From positions 1,984,001 through 2,048,000 of the forward strand of contig NZ_PJMS01000001.1 in the NCBI RefSeq assembly GCF_002846555.1: a stretch of 64,000 nt of DNA, given 5' to 3'. Source of the DNA: Aquimarina sp. MAR_2010_214. Lineage in GTDB: Bacteria; Bacteroidota; Bacteroidia; Flavobacteriales; Flavobacteriaceae. This document shows, piece after piece, positions 1-7,876 of the stretch. The notes beneath the pieces are model-generated. The model did not search any database. It worked only from the letters and a program-made list of their open reading frames with translations, and was not told the origin of the DNA. Made by a program: the position numbers and the translations under genes. Each line of letters begins with the position of its first letter. The stretch's first letter is position 1.

Positions 1-685
1 CAATCCAATACAAGTCAGAGTCAGGTAATAAACGATTAAAATCATCTGCAACTTCTGGAGGGGTGACATTGTCATTTTTTCCCCAAATAATACAAGTTGG
101 AGTATTCATTTTTGGTAAGTCTTTTGCCATGTTATGTCGAATAGCGCTCTTGGCAATAGCAAGAGTTCTGATTAACTTATTTCGATCATTAACAGTAGCG
201 TATACTTCATCTACAATTTCTTTGGTAGCAATTTCGGCATCATAAAATACATTTTCAGCTTTAGCTTTGATATATTCATAATCACCTCGTTTAGGGTAGC
301 TTTCACCCATGGCACTTTCATAAAGGCCAGAACTTCCGGTTATAATCAGACCTTTTACTTTTTCAGGAAACATTTTGGTGCATAAAAGAGCAATATGTCC
401 TCCTAGAGAGTTCCCTAAAAGTATAACTTCTTTATCACCATATCCTAAGTGGTCTATAAAATCTTTAAGGTACCTGGCATAAGTACTAACTTTTGTTTTT
501 AGCAAAGGTAAAGTGTATACAGGGAGTTCTGGAATCAGTACCTTATACCCATGTTCAGGGAAGTAAGAACCAACACCTTCAAAATTACTCAAACCACCCA
601 TCAGTCCATGTAAAATAATGATTGGTGTGCCTTTTCCTAAATCTAGATAACTAAATTTTCCGTCTTTTTTTAATTCGTGCTTCAT
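1..685 (-). CDS. alpha/beta hydrolase, 3' end cut by window edge
   Basis: I read this by translating the minus strand from the ATG at 685-683; the frame stays open to base 1, so about 228 residues are visible and the C-terminus is missing. The protein starts MKHELKKDGKFSYLDLG and shows an alpha/beta-hydrolase fold: an oxyanion-region HGLMGG near residue 30 and the nucleophile elbow GNSLGGH near residue 95. A later IIWGKND stretch matches the strand that carries the catalytic acid. It is probably a cytoplasmic esterase- or lipase-like enzyme; the substrate cannot be told. It is divergent from mraZ, and a hydrolase next to mraZ is a common flavobacterial arrangement. Confidence 0.85.
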   Translation of the reverse strand, partial: MKHELKKDGKFSYLDLGKGTPIIILHGLMGGLSNFEGVGSYFPEHGYKVLIPELPVYTLPLLKTKVSTYARYLKDFIDHLGYGDKEVILLGNSLGGHIALLCTKMFPEKVKGLIITGSSGLYESAMGESYPKRGDYEYIKAKAENVFYDAEIATKEIVDEVYATVNDRNKLIRTLAIAKSAIRHNMAKDLPKMNTPTCIIWGKNDNVTPPEVADDFNRLLPDSDLYWI

Positions 686-710
686 TAATACTTCTTACAA
701 GAATTAAAAG

Positions 711-718
711 CAAATATA
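711..718 (-). promoter_or_regulatory. possible -7 box of the alpha/beta hydrolase gene
   Basis: On the minus strand this reads TATATTTG, a perfect match to the Bacteroidota -7 consensus TAnnTTTG. It lies about 26 nt upstream of the hydrolase ATG. I see no clear -33 TTG partner, so this is tentative. Confidence 0.4.
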
Positions 719-917
719 GCATTTTCATAATTAGTTTTGGGTTTTTTTATTAATACTACAGAATGAATTTTTATATTTTTTTTTTAGATCGATTATTTCT
801 ATCTCAAATTAGGTCAGAGCAAGAATTTACAAGTGTTTCCGTAGTGTGCTGATAAACAAAATCTTAAAGTTTTTGGCCGTTACGAGTTTACTGTTTAGAA
901 GACAACTTATTAACAAT

Positions 918-943
918 GTGGTAAATTGTGGTAAAAAGTGGTA
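918..943 (+). promoter_or_regulatory. three MraZ-type operator boxes, 10-bp period
   Basis: The hexamer GTGGTA occurs at 918, 928 and 938, exactly 10 bp apart, so all three lie on the same face of the helix. MraZ is known to bind short GTG-rich direct repeats upstream of its own gene. These are therefore the likely autoregulatory operator of the dcw cluster. A fourth AGTGGTAAA copy lies at 988-996, 50 bp after the third, and contains the mraZ start codon. Confidence 0.75.
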
Positions 944-953
944 ATTTTTTCAA

Positions 954-961
954 TATATTTG
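954..961 (+). promoter_or_regulatory. probable -7 box of the dcw operon promoter
   Basis: TATATTTG matches TAnnTTTG and sits 27 nt before the mraZ GTG start. The three MraZ boxes cover the spacer and -33 region immediately upstream, the expected place for repression by MraZ. No good -33 motif is visible. Confidence 0.5.
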
Positions 962-988
962 ACTAATTAAACGTTTAGGGAAGTAAAA

Positions 989-1456
989 GTGGTAAATCTA
1001 ATCGGTACATACGAGTGTAAGGCAGACGCTAAGGGACGTCTAATGATGCCTGTGGCTTTTAAGAAGCAACTCTCGCCTGTGTTACAAGATGGATTTGTAT
1101 TAAAAAGAGCCGTTTTTCAATCTTGTTTGGAGTTGTATCCGATGGAAGAGTGGAATCTTTTAATGCAAAAAATGAATAAACTCAACCGCTTTAAAAAGAA
1201 AAACAATGATTTTATCAGAAAGTTTACTGCAGGTGTAAAAGTAGTAGAAATTGATGCAGCTGGTCGTCTTTTGATTCCAAAAGATCTAGTTGATTTTGCT
1301 GGAATTACTAAAGACTTAGTGTTGTCATCTGCTGTGAATATTATAGAGATTTGGGACAAAGATCAATATGAAAAGGCAATTGATGATGCAGCTGTAGATT
1401 TTGCAGATTTGGCAGAAGAAGTAATGGGGTTTGATGACGAAATAGATAATGATTAA
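989..1456 (+). CDS. mraZ: transcriptional regulator MraZ
   Basis: A 155-residue MraZ, first gene of the division/cell-wall cluster. It carries two SpoVT/AbrB-like half-repeats with the family DxxxGR signature: DAKGRL at residues 13-18 and DAAGRL at 89-94. MraZ forms ring-like oligomers that bind the repeated boxes upstream of its gene and repress the cluster. The start is GTG at 989: the next residues, VNLIGTYECKADAKGR, fit the usual family N-terminus with no room for a later start. The acidic tail FDDEIDND is typical of Flavobacteriia. The start codon lies inside a MraZ-box-like sequence, so binding could also affect translation initiation or early elongation (inference). Confidence 0.97.
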   Translation: MVNLIGTYECKADAKGRLMMPVAFKKQLSPVLQDGFVLKRAVFQSCLELYPMEEWNLLMQKMNKLNRFKKKNNDFIRKFTAGVKVVEIDAAGRLLIPKDLVDFAGITKDLVLSSAVNIIEIWDKDQYEKAIDDAAVDFADLAEEVMGFDDEIDND

Positions 1457-1537
1457 TAGAGGTTAAAACGCTTATTCTAATAAAGAGTAGTAGACGTTTA
1501 ACTTTTGTTTAAGCTATTAGAAACTAGAAAAGAAGAG

Positions 1538-2443
1538 ATGGAAGAGATGGAATATCATAACCCGGTTTTACTTAAAGAAACTGTAGATGGTCTGGCGGTA
1601 AAGCCAAATGGAATCTATGTCGATGTGACATTTGGGGGAGGAGGTCATTCTAGTGAAATTCTGAAACGATTAGGACCAGAAGGGAAATTATTTGCTTTTG
1701 ATCAGGATCAGGATGCTTTGGGAAATGCAATTGATGATGATCGATTTACTTTAATAAATGAAAACTTTAGATTCATTAAACGATTCCTTCGATTCTACGG
1801 AGTTAAAAAAGTAGATGGGATTTTGGGGGATTTTGGGGTTTCTTCACATCAATTTGATGTAGCAGATAGGGGCTTTTCTACTAGGTTTGAAGCAGATCTG
1901 GATATGAGGATGAATCAAAGTGGAGAAATATCAGCTTATCATGTAATCAATGAATATGATGAATCTGACCTAAGAGTAATGTTTCTACAATATGGAGAAT
2001 TGCGAAATGCTCCTAAGTTAGCAAGAGCAATAGTTGGAGCTAGAAAAGAAGGGAACTTAAAAACCAGCGTAGAGCTAAAAGAAGTTCTAAAGCCGTTTTT
2101 GCCAAAGCATAAAGAACATAAAATACTAGCTCAGATATATCAAGCGATTAGAATCGAAGTAAATCAAGAGATTGAAGCTCTTAAGGAATTTTTAATACAA
2201 ACAACAGAGCTTTTGGACCCTAAAGGAAGGGTTAGTTTGATTTCGTATCATTCTCTAGAAGATAGATTGGTAAAGAGATTTATACGTGGCGGGATGTTTG
2301 AAGGAGAGCCAGAAAAAGATCTGTATGGGAATGTATCGGTGCCTTTTAAAAAAGTAGGAGGATTGATAGTTCCGGGAGAAGAAGAAATTAAGGAAAATAA
2401 TAGGGCACGAAGTGCAAAACTGAGAATAGCTGAAAGAATTTGA
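1538..2443 (+). CDS. rsmH: 16S rRNA (cytosine1402-N4)-methyltransferase RsmH
   Basis: RsmH (MraW) methylates N4 of C1402 in the 16S rRNA P site using S-adenosylmethionine. The protein begins YHNPVLLKETVDGL after one or two methionines and has the SAM-binding VDVTFGGGGHSSEIL segment, then DLDMRMNQ and the C-terminal SYHSLEDRLVKRF motif, all standard for the family. A longer reading frame runs back to a TTG at 1505, but homologues start just before YHNPV, so ATG 1538 or ATG 1547 is the likely start. Its stop overlaps the ftsL start by 4 nt (TTGA), which suggests coupled translation. Confidence 0.95.
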   Translation: MEEMEYHNPVLLKETVDGLAVKPNGIYVDVTFGGGGHSSEILKRLGPEGKLFAFDQDQDALGNAIDDDRFTLINENFRFIKRFLRFYGVKKVDGILGDFGVSSHQFDVADRGFSTRFEADLDMRMNQSGEISAYHVINEYDESDLRVMFLQYGELRNAPKLARAIVGARKEGNLKTSVELKEVLKPFLPKHKEHKILAQIYQAIRIEVNQEIEALKEFLIQTTELLDPKGRVSLISYHSLEDRLVKRFIRGGMFEGEPEKDLYGNVSVPFKKVGGLIVPGEEEIKENNRARSAKLRIAERI

Positions 2444-2751
2444 AGCAAACAATTTATGACATATTAAAAGGTAAGTTTCTTATTGCAGATGATGCAATGA
2501 AGAATTGGAGGATGTTATTGTTTCTTTCTTTTTTGGCAATAATAATGATTGCAAGTTCTCATAATGCAGAGAGTAAAGTGCATGAGATTGCTAGATTGAA
2601 TAATGAAGTTAGAGAGTTAAGAACACATTTTGTAGATGGAAAGACCGAATTAATGAGATTGAAGATGGAGTCATCAATAATAAAAAAGATGACACAAAAA
2701 GGATTAAAACGTCCTGAAAGACCTCCTAGAAAAATAATAGTAAAAAACTAA
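2440..2751 (+). CDS. ftsL: FtsL-like divisome protein
   Basis: A 103-residue bitopic membrane protein in the position of ftsL between rsmH and ftsI. There is a cytoplasmic N-terminus of about 23 residues, one transmembrane helix at about 25-42 (MLLFLSFLAIIMIASS), then a heptad-rich region of about 45-80 fit for a coiled coil, and a basic, proline-rich tail. FtsL acts with FtsB/DivIC and FtsQ to activate FtsW-FtsI. The start is TTG at 2440, overlapping the rsmH stop; MKQTIYDILKGKFL resembles flavobacterial FtsL N-termini, and the next ATG would remove this conserved part. FtsL is poorly conserved, so the call rests on size, topology and position. Confidence 0.85.
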   Translation: MKQTIYDILKGKFLIADDAMKNWRMLLFLSFLAIIMIASSHNAESKVHEIARLNNEVRELRTHFVDGKTELMRLKMESSIIKKMTQKGLKRPERPPRKIIVKN

Positions 2752-2755
2752 ACTG

Positions 2756-4750
2756 TTGGCAATAAAAGAAAAAAACATATTAAACCGGTTGTATTTCATA
2801 GCAGCGTGTATGTTCGTCTTTGCAATAGCAGTATTGGCCAAGTTAGTGAATATACAGTTTGTAGAAGGAGATATGTATCGCCAGAAAGCTCAGGAGCGAG
2901 TTTTTAAAACTTTTGATATACCTGCAAATCGAGGTAATTTGTATGATAGCAAAGGGAACCTTTTGGCAACATCTGTCCCTAAATATGATATACGATTTGA
3001 TGCACTGGCAGTAAATGATAAAGATTTTAGAGCGCATATTAAGCCACTTTGTACAGCATTATCCAAAGAATTTGGGAAACCAGTTTCATATTATGATAAG
3101 ATTATAAGAACAGCAAGAGCTAATAAGAATAGATACTTGTTGCTACGAAGAAATTTAGGGTATTCTCAGTATATGAGGGTCAAAAAGTTTCCTTTGTTCG
3201 AATTTGGAGCCAATCGAGGAGGGTTAATAGTAGAACAACGCACAGTAAGAGAGCATCCTATAGGAAAGATAGCTGAACGTACTGTAGGGTATGAAAGAAG
3301 AGATGAGCAAGGGTATTATACCAGAGTAGGTTTAGAAGGAGCTTATGGGCCATTTTTAAGAGGGAAAGAAGGAAAACGAAAAAAACAAAAGATAGCAAAG
3401 AATCAATGGAAACCCATAGGGGATGCAAATGAAGTAGAGCCGCAAGATGGGTATGATGTTGTTTCTACCATTGATGTAAATATACAAGATATAGCGCATC
3501 ACGCATTACTAGCTCAACTTGAAATATTTGAAGCAGAGCATGGTACTGTAGTCGTTATGGAAACTAAAACGGGAGAAATAAAAGCCATCTCTAATCTAGG
3601 ACGTACTAATGCAGGAAAATATTATGAAAAACTAAATTATGCTGTTGGAGAATCTCATGAACCGGGGTCTACATTTAAATTGATGACAATGGTTGCAGCT
3701 TTAGAGGATAGAGTAATTGATTCAAGTTATGTAGTAGATACAGAAAATGGTCGTGTAAAATTTTATGATAGAATTGTGAAAGATTCAAAATGGGGAGGAT
3801 ACGGAAAAATATCTGTAGCAAAAGCATTTGAGTTATCATCGAATACTGCTTTCGCTAAAATGATTAATGAAAACTATAAAGATAATCCGAGAAAATTTGT
3901 AGATCGGTTAATTAATATGGGGCTTGGAGAAACACTTGGATTGGCAATTAAAGGAGAAGGGAAGCCTAAAATCCCTTATCCAGGAGATAAAGATTGGTAT
4001 GGGACTACATTGCCATGGATGGCACATGGTTATGGTGTTGCAATTACTCCATTACAAACATTAGTTTTTTATAACGCAATCGCTAATGATGGCGAAATGG
4101 TAAAGCCCAGATTTATTAAAGAAGTGAAAACTTGGGATAAAACCAGAGAGCGATTTGATAAAGAAATTCTTAATCCAACAATATGTTCTAAAGAAACCGC
4201 AAAAATTGTTCAGGAGATGATGGAAAATGTGGTTAAGAGAGGAACAGCAGACAATATTCGTACTGAGAATTTTGGTATTGCAGGCAAGACAGGTACATGT
4301 TGGGGGAATTACGGAAGAGATAAAGAACGTGAATATATATCATCTTTTGCTGGCTATTTTCCTTCTGATAAACCTATATACTCTTGTATTGTAGTGATTC
4401 ATAAACCAAATAAGAAAAAAGGATATTATGGTAGCGAGGTTGCTGCTCCAGTCTTTAAAACCATTGCCACAAAAATATATAATGATATACCAGTGATTGA
4501 TGAGGTGTCTTATGCTGTTGTAGAGAGTAATTCAGTGGTTAATAGTTATGAAAAGTATTATCAGAATGCTCAAAAATACAAAACTATAATGCCTAATGTA
4601 ACTGGTATGCCGGCAATGGATGTAATCTCTCTTTTAGAAAATATGGGGCTGAAAGTCGAATTAAAAGGATCGGGAAGAGTGAAAAAACAATCTATAAAGC
4701 CAGGAACTAAAGTGAAGATAAACCAAACAGTGAGATTAGAATTATCGTGA
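2756..4750 (+). CDS. ftsI: penicillin-binding protein, septal transpeptidase FtsI (PBP3-type)
   Basis: Class B penicillin-binding protein that cross-links septal peptidoglycan with FtsW. It has an N-terminal membrane anchor (about 11-33), a dimerisation/pedestal domain, and a transpeptidase domain with the three active-site motifs: STFK with the nucleophile S305, S361-S362-N363 and K511-T512-G513. The C-terminus (about 610-664) is a PASTA domain beginning MPNVTGMPAMDVI, a feature of Bacteroidota and Gram-positive homologues but not of E. coli FtsI. The start is TTG at 2756, 4 nt after the ftsL stop, because no ATG occurs before the membrane helix. The stop overlaps the murE start (GTGA). Confidence 0.95.
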   Translation: MAIKEKNILNRLYFIAACMFVFAIAVLAKLVNIQFVEGDMYRQKAQERVFKTFDIPANRGNLYDSKGNLLATSVPKYDIRFDALAVNDKDFRAHIKPLCTALSKEFGKPVSYYDKIIRTARANKNRYLLLRRNLGYSQYMRVKKFPLFEFGANRGGLIVEQRTVREHPIGKIAERTVGYERRDEQGYYTRVGLEGAYGPFLRGKEGKRKKQKIAKNQWKPIGDANEVEPQDGYDVVSTIDVNIQDIAHHALLAQLEIFEAEHGTVVVMETKTGEIKAISNLGRTNAGKYYEKLNYAVGESHEPGSTFKLMTMVAALEDRVIDSSYVVDTENGRVKFYDRIVKDSKWGGYGKISVAKAFELSSNTAFAKMINENYKDNPRKFVDRLINMGLGETLGLAIKGEGKPKIPYPGDKDWYGTTLPWMAHGYGVAITPLQTLVFYNAIANDGEMVKPRFIKEVKTWDKTRERFDKEILNPTICSKETAKIVQEMMENVVKRGTADNIRTENFGIAGKTGTCWGNYGRDKEREYISSFAGYFPSDKPIYSCIVVIHKPNKKKGYYGSEVAAPVFKTIATKIYNDIPVIDEVSYAVVESNSVVNSYEKYYQNAQKYKTIMPNVTGMPAMDVISLLENMGLKVELKGSGRVKKQSIKPGTKVKINQTVRLELS

Positions 4751-6210
4751 TAGAGTTAAAAGACATTCTATATAAGGTAGCGATTAACGCCGTAGTTGGT
4801 AATACAACAATGAGCGTTAATAAGATTGAATTCGACTCAAGGAAAGTTGAACAGGATGATGTGTTCGTAGCTATCAGGGGTTCTATTTCTGATGGTCATG
4901 ATTATATAGGAAAAGCTGTTGATCAGGGAGCCTTGGTTGTGATCTGCGAAAAGGCACCAAGTATTGTAGTTAGTGGTGTAACCTATGTAGAGGTTGAAGA
5001 TACACAATCTGCATTGGCAATCATGGCATCTAATTATTATGATTCTCCTTCGGGAAATTTAAAATTAGTTGGGGTGACTGGTACCAATGGTAAAACAACG
5101 ATAGCAACTTTACTATATCAACTTTTTAAGAAAGCTGGATTTAAAGTGGGGTTGTTGTCTACAGTAAAAGTTGTAGTAGATACCAAAGTGTATAATGCGA
5201 CACATACTACTCCGGATTCTTTAGCTATCAACTACTACCTCAATGAAATGAATATTGCAGGAGTAGAATACTGTTTTATGGAGGTTAGCTCCCATGGAAT
5301 ACACCAAAAACGTACTGAAGGATTAGAGTTTGCTGGAGGGGTTTTTACAAACCTATCTCATGATCATTTAGATTACCATAATACATTCAAAGAATATCGT
5401 GATGTAAAGAAAGTGTTTTTTGATAATCTACCATCAAAAGCATTTGCACTAGTAAATAAGGATGATAAGAACGGAAGTTTTATGGTTCAAAATACTAAAG
5501 CAAAACAACATAGCTATGCCCTAAAATCCTATGCAGACTATAGAGGTCAAATTTTAGAGAGTAGTCTAGAAGGATTATTGCTAAAGTTAAATGACCATGA
5601 AGTTTGGGCAAAACTAATAGGTAGCTTTAATGCGTATAATCTACTGGCAATTTTTGGTACAGCCGAATTATTAGGGCTCGAAACCTTAGAGACTCTTCAA
5701 CTGCTAAGTGATTTGCAAAGTGTAAGCGGTAGGTTTCAATATTTGATCTCTGATAAAAAAATTACTGCAATAGTTGATTATGCACATACACCTGATGCAT
5801 TGAAAAATGTGTTAGAGACCATTAATGATATTCGAACCAATAATGAAACACTGATTACAGTTGTAGGATGTGGTGGAGATAGGGATAAAATGAAACGTCC
5901 TGTGATGGGGAACATTGCAGCAAAACTTAGTAATAAAACAATTTTTACGAGTGATAATCCCAGAACAGAAAATCCAGATCAAATTATAGAAGATATTGAG
6001 AAAGGAGTAGAACCTCAGGATTATAAAAAAACACTGGCAATTACAGATAGAAAACAAGCTATTAAAACAGCATGCCAATTAGCGAATAAAGATGATATCA
6101 TTCTAATTGCGGGTAAAGGGCATGAAACCTATCAGGAAATTAATGGAGAGCGGACTGATTTTAATGATTTTGAAATTGTCAAACAAGAACTAAAGAAACT
6201 AAATAAATAA
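4747..6210 (+). CDS. murE: UDP-N-acetylmuramoyl-tripeptide synthetase MurE
   Basis: Cytoplasmic ATP-dependent Mur ligase adding the third residue to the peptidoglycan stem peptide. The ATP-binding GTNGKTT is at residues 112-118. The DNPR motif at 403-406 is the signature of meso-diaminopimelate-specific MurE; lysine-specific enzymes differ there. This implies a DAP-type wall, as expected for this phylum. The start is GTG at 4747 overlapping the ftsI stop by 4 nt. Length 487 aa is normal. Confidence 0.96.
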   Translation: MIELKDILYKVAINAVVGNTTMSVNKIEFDSRKVEQDDVFVAIRGSISDGHDYIGKAVDQGALVVICEKAPSIVVSGVTYVEVEDTQSALAIMASNYYDSPSGNLKLVGVTGTNGKTTIATLLYQLFKKAGFKVGLLSTVKVVVDTKVYNATHTTPDSLAINYYLNEMNIAGVEYCFMEVSSHGIHQKRTEGLEFAGGVFTNLSHDHLDYHNTFKEYRDVKKVFFDNLPSKAFALVNKDDKNGSFMVQNTKAKQHSYALKSYADYRGQILESSLEGLLLKLNDHEVWAKLIGSFNAYNLLAIFGTAELLGLETLETLQLLSDLQSVSGRFQYLISDKKITAIVDYAHTPDALKNVLETINDIRTNNETLITVVGCGGDRDKMKRPVMGNIAAKLSNKTIFTSDNPRTENPDQIIEDIEKGVEPQDYKKTLAITDRKQAIKTACQLANKDDIILIAGKGHETYQEINGERTDFNDFEIVKQELKKLNK

Positions 6211-6250
6211 ATCCTTTGCTCTCTTAAAAAAGAGTAAAAGGTAGTAACCT

Positions 6251-7483
6251 ATGCTATACTATCTATTCGAATATTTGGAAAGCGAATACCAGTTCCCCGG
6301 GGCGACGTTGTTTCAGTTTATCACTTTTAGGGCAGCAATGGCAATTATTTTATCGCTATTGATCTCTACAATTTATGGTAAACGAATCATAAATTTTCTT
6401 AGAAAGAAACAGATGGGAGAAAGTATTCGCGAACTTGGTCTTGATGGTCAGGCTGAAAAAGCTGGTACGCCAACCATGGGAGGAATCATTATTATTTTGG
6501 CAACTCTGGTTCCTGTATTGTTGTTTGCTAAACTGGATAATATATATGTGATCTTATTGATCATTACCACATTGTGGATGGGGGTTATAGGTTTTACAGA
6601 TGATTACCTAAAAATAAAAAGAAAAGATAAAGAAGGACTGGCAGGAAAATTCAAGATAATAGGACAAGTCGGACTTGGACTTATTGTAGGATGTACAATG
6701 TACTTTCATAATGATATTACTATCAAAGAAGAAAAAGTAAAATCAGAAACAGAGCAAATTGTAAATGCAGGAGAAGAGGTGTCAGATTTTAATCCGGCTA
6801 TAAAATCTACAAAAACTACGATACCTTTTTTTAAGAACAATGAGTTTGACTATTCAGATTTGATAACATGGATTAGTCCCGAAATGGAAAAATATGCTTG
6901 GTTAATTTTTATACCTATTGTTATTTTTATTGTTACAGCGGTATCAAATGGAGCGAATCTCACAGATGGGATTGATGGTCTTGCAGCAGGTTCATCTGCA
7001 ATAATGGTATTAACATTAGCTCTTTTTGCATGGGTGTCGGGTAATATTATTTTTTCAGATTATCTCAATGTGATGTATATCCCAAATTCTGGAGAAATGA
7101 CCATCTATATTACTGCATTTGCAGGGGCATTAGTAGGGTTTCTATGGTATAATACGTATCCGGCTCAAGTGTTTATGGGGGATACAGGCAGCCTTACTAT
7201 AGGAGGGATAATAGCAGTAATAGCAATCGCAATACGTAAAGAGTTTTTGATACCAGTTGTATGTGGCATCTTTTTTATTGAAACCGTATCAGTAATGATG
7301 CAGGTGAGTTGGTTTAAATATACCAAAAAGAGGCATGGAGAAGGAAGAAGAATTTTTCTAATGTCCCCATTGCACCATCACTATCAAAAAAAGGGGATTC
7401 ATGAAAGTAAGATTGTTACTAGATTTTGGATTGTCGGCATTTTTTTGGCGATCATAGCAGTGATCACGCTTAAAGTGAGATAA
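6251..7483 (+). CDS. mraY: phospho-N-acetylmuramoyl-pentapeptide-transferase MraY
   Basis: Polytopic membrane enzyme that transfers phospho-MurNAc-pentapeptide from UDP to undecaprenyl phosphate, giving lipid I. Visible family motifs are [16 protein letters not shown] with the catalytic aspartate pair, [12 protein letters not shown], and [10 protein letters not shown] near the C-terminus. At 410 residues it is longer than the roughly 360 of E. coli MraY. The extra length is a hydrophilic insert at about 160-215, which I believe is usual in Bacteroidota. It is followed not by murD but by an inserted small gene. Confidence 0.96.
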   Translation: MLYYLFEYLESEYQFPGATLFQFITFRAAMAIILSLLISTIYGKRIINFLRKKQMGESIRELGLDGQAEKAGTPTMGGIIIILATLVPVLLFAKLDNIYVILLIITTLWMGVIGFTDDYLKIKRKDKEGLAGKFKIIGQVGLGLIVGCTMYFHNDITIKEEKVKSETEQIVNAGEEVSDFNPAIKSTKTTIPFFKNNEFDYSDLITWISPEMEKYAWLIFIPIVIFIVTAVSNGANLTDGIDGLAAGSSAIMVLTLALFAWVSGNIIFSDYLNVMYIPNSGEMTIYITAFAGALVGFLWYNTYPAQVFMGDTGSLTIGGIIAVIAIAIRKEFLIPVVCGIFFIETVSVMMQVSWFKYTKKRHGEGRRIFLMSPLHHHYQKKGIHESKIVTRFWIVGIFLAIIAVITLKVR

Positions 7484-7507
7484 GTAGATTGAAGATATGC
7501 GATTTTG

Positions 7508-7876
7508 GATTAACGATTTATGAAAGAAGTATTAAAAAATAGAACAAAAGCATTTGCAATTGATTGTTGGAATTTATGTAGAAAGTTTCCTGTAACAAGA
7601 GAATATGATGCCTATTGTAGACAATTAATTAGGTGTTCTAGTTCTGTTGGGGCAAATTATAGAGCGGCTTGTCGGGCAAAATCAAATGCTGATTTCATAA
7701 ACAAATTGAAAATAGTTGAAGAAGAGGCTGATGAGAGTATGTATTTTTTGGAAATCTTTTTAGAAATATCTGAAAAAGAACATCAGGGAATAAAAAGATT
7801 GTTAAAAGAAGCTGACGAGTTATTATCAATAGTTGTTGCTTCAATCAAAACAATGAGAAATCGTAAATCGTGAATC
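7508..7876. repeat. inverted-repeat arms bounding the four-helix-bundle gene
   Basis: The left arm at 7508-7520 is GATTAACGATTTA and the right arm at 7864-7876 is TAAATCGTGAATC. They are inverted complements with 12 of 13 positions matching. The right arm belongs to a run of three AATCGT units with a 7-bp period (7859-7880). The arms tightly bracket the small gene at 7520-7873, so gene and arms may have arrived as one unit. Confidence 0.6.
7520..7873 (+). CDS. four-helix-bundle protein (23S rRNA IVS / S23-like, Avd-related)
   Basis: A 117-residue, highly charged all-helical protein. Features such as FAIDCWNLCRKFP, LIRCSSSVGANYRAACRA and KLKIVEEEADESMYFLE are diagnostic of the family first seen in 23S rRNA intervening sequences and related to the Avd accessory protein of diversity-generating retroelements. 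Its biochemical role outside those settings is unknown. Here it is an orphan: it is inserted between mraY and murD, where the dcw cluster normally has nothing, and it is bounded by inverted repeats. Its TGA overlaps the murD GTG by 3 nt, so it is co-transcribed with cell-wall genes. No reverse transcriptase or rRNA gene is nearby. Confidence 0.88.
   Translation: MKEVLKNRTKAFAIDCWNLCRKFPVTREYDAYCRQLIRCSSSVGANYRAACRAKSNADFINKLKIVEEEADESMYFLEIFLEISEKEHQGIKRLLKEADELLSIVVASIKTMRNRKS

Noticed and set aside
1505..1537. TTG start of rsmH at 1505
   Set aside because: It adds residues absent from the family; ATG 1538 or 1547 fits better.
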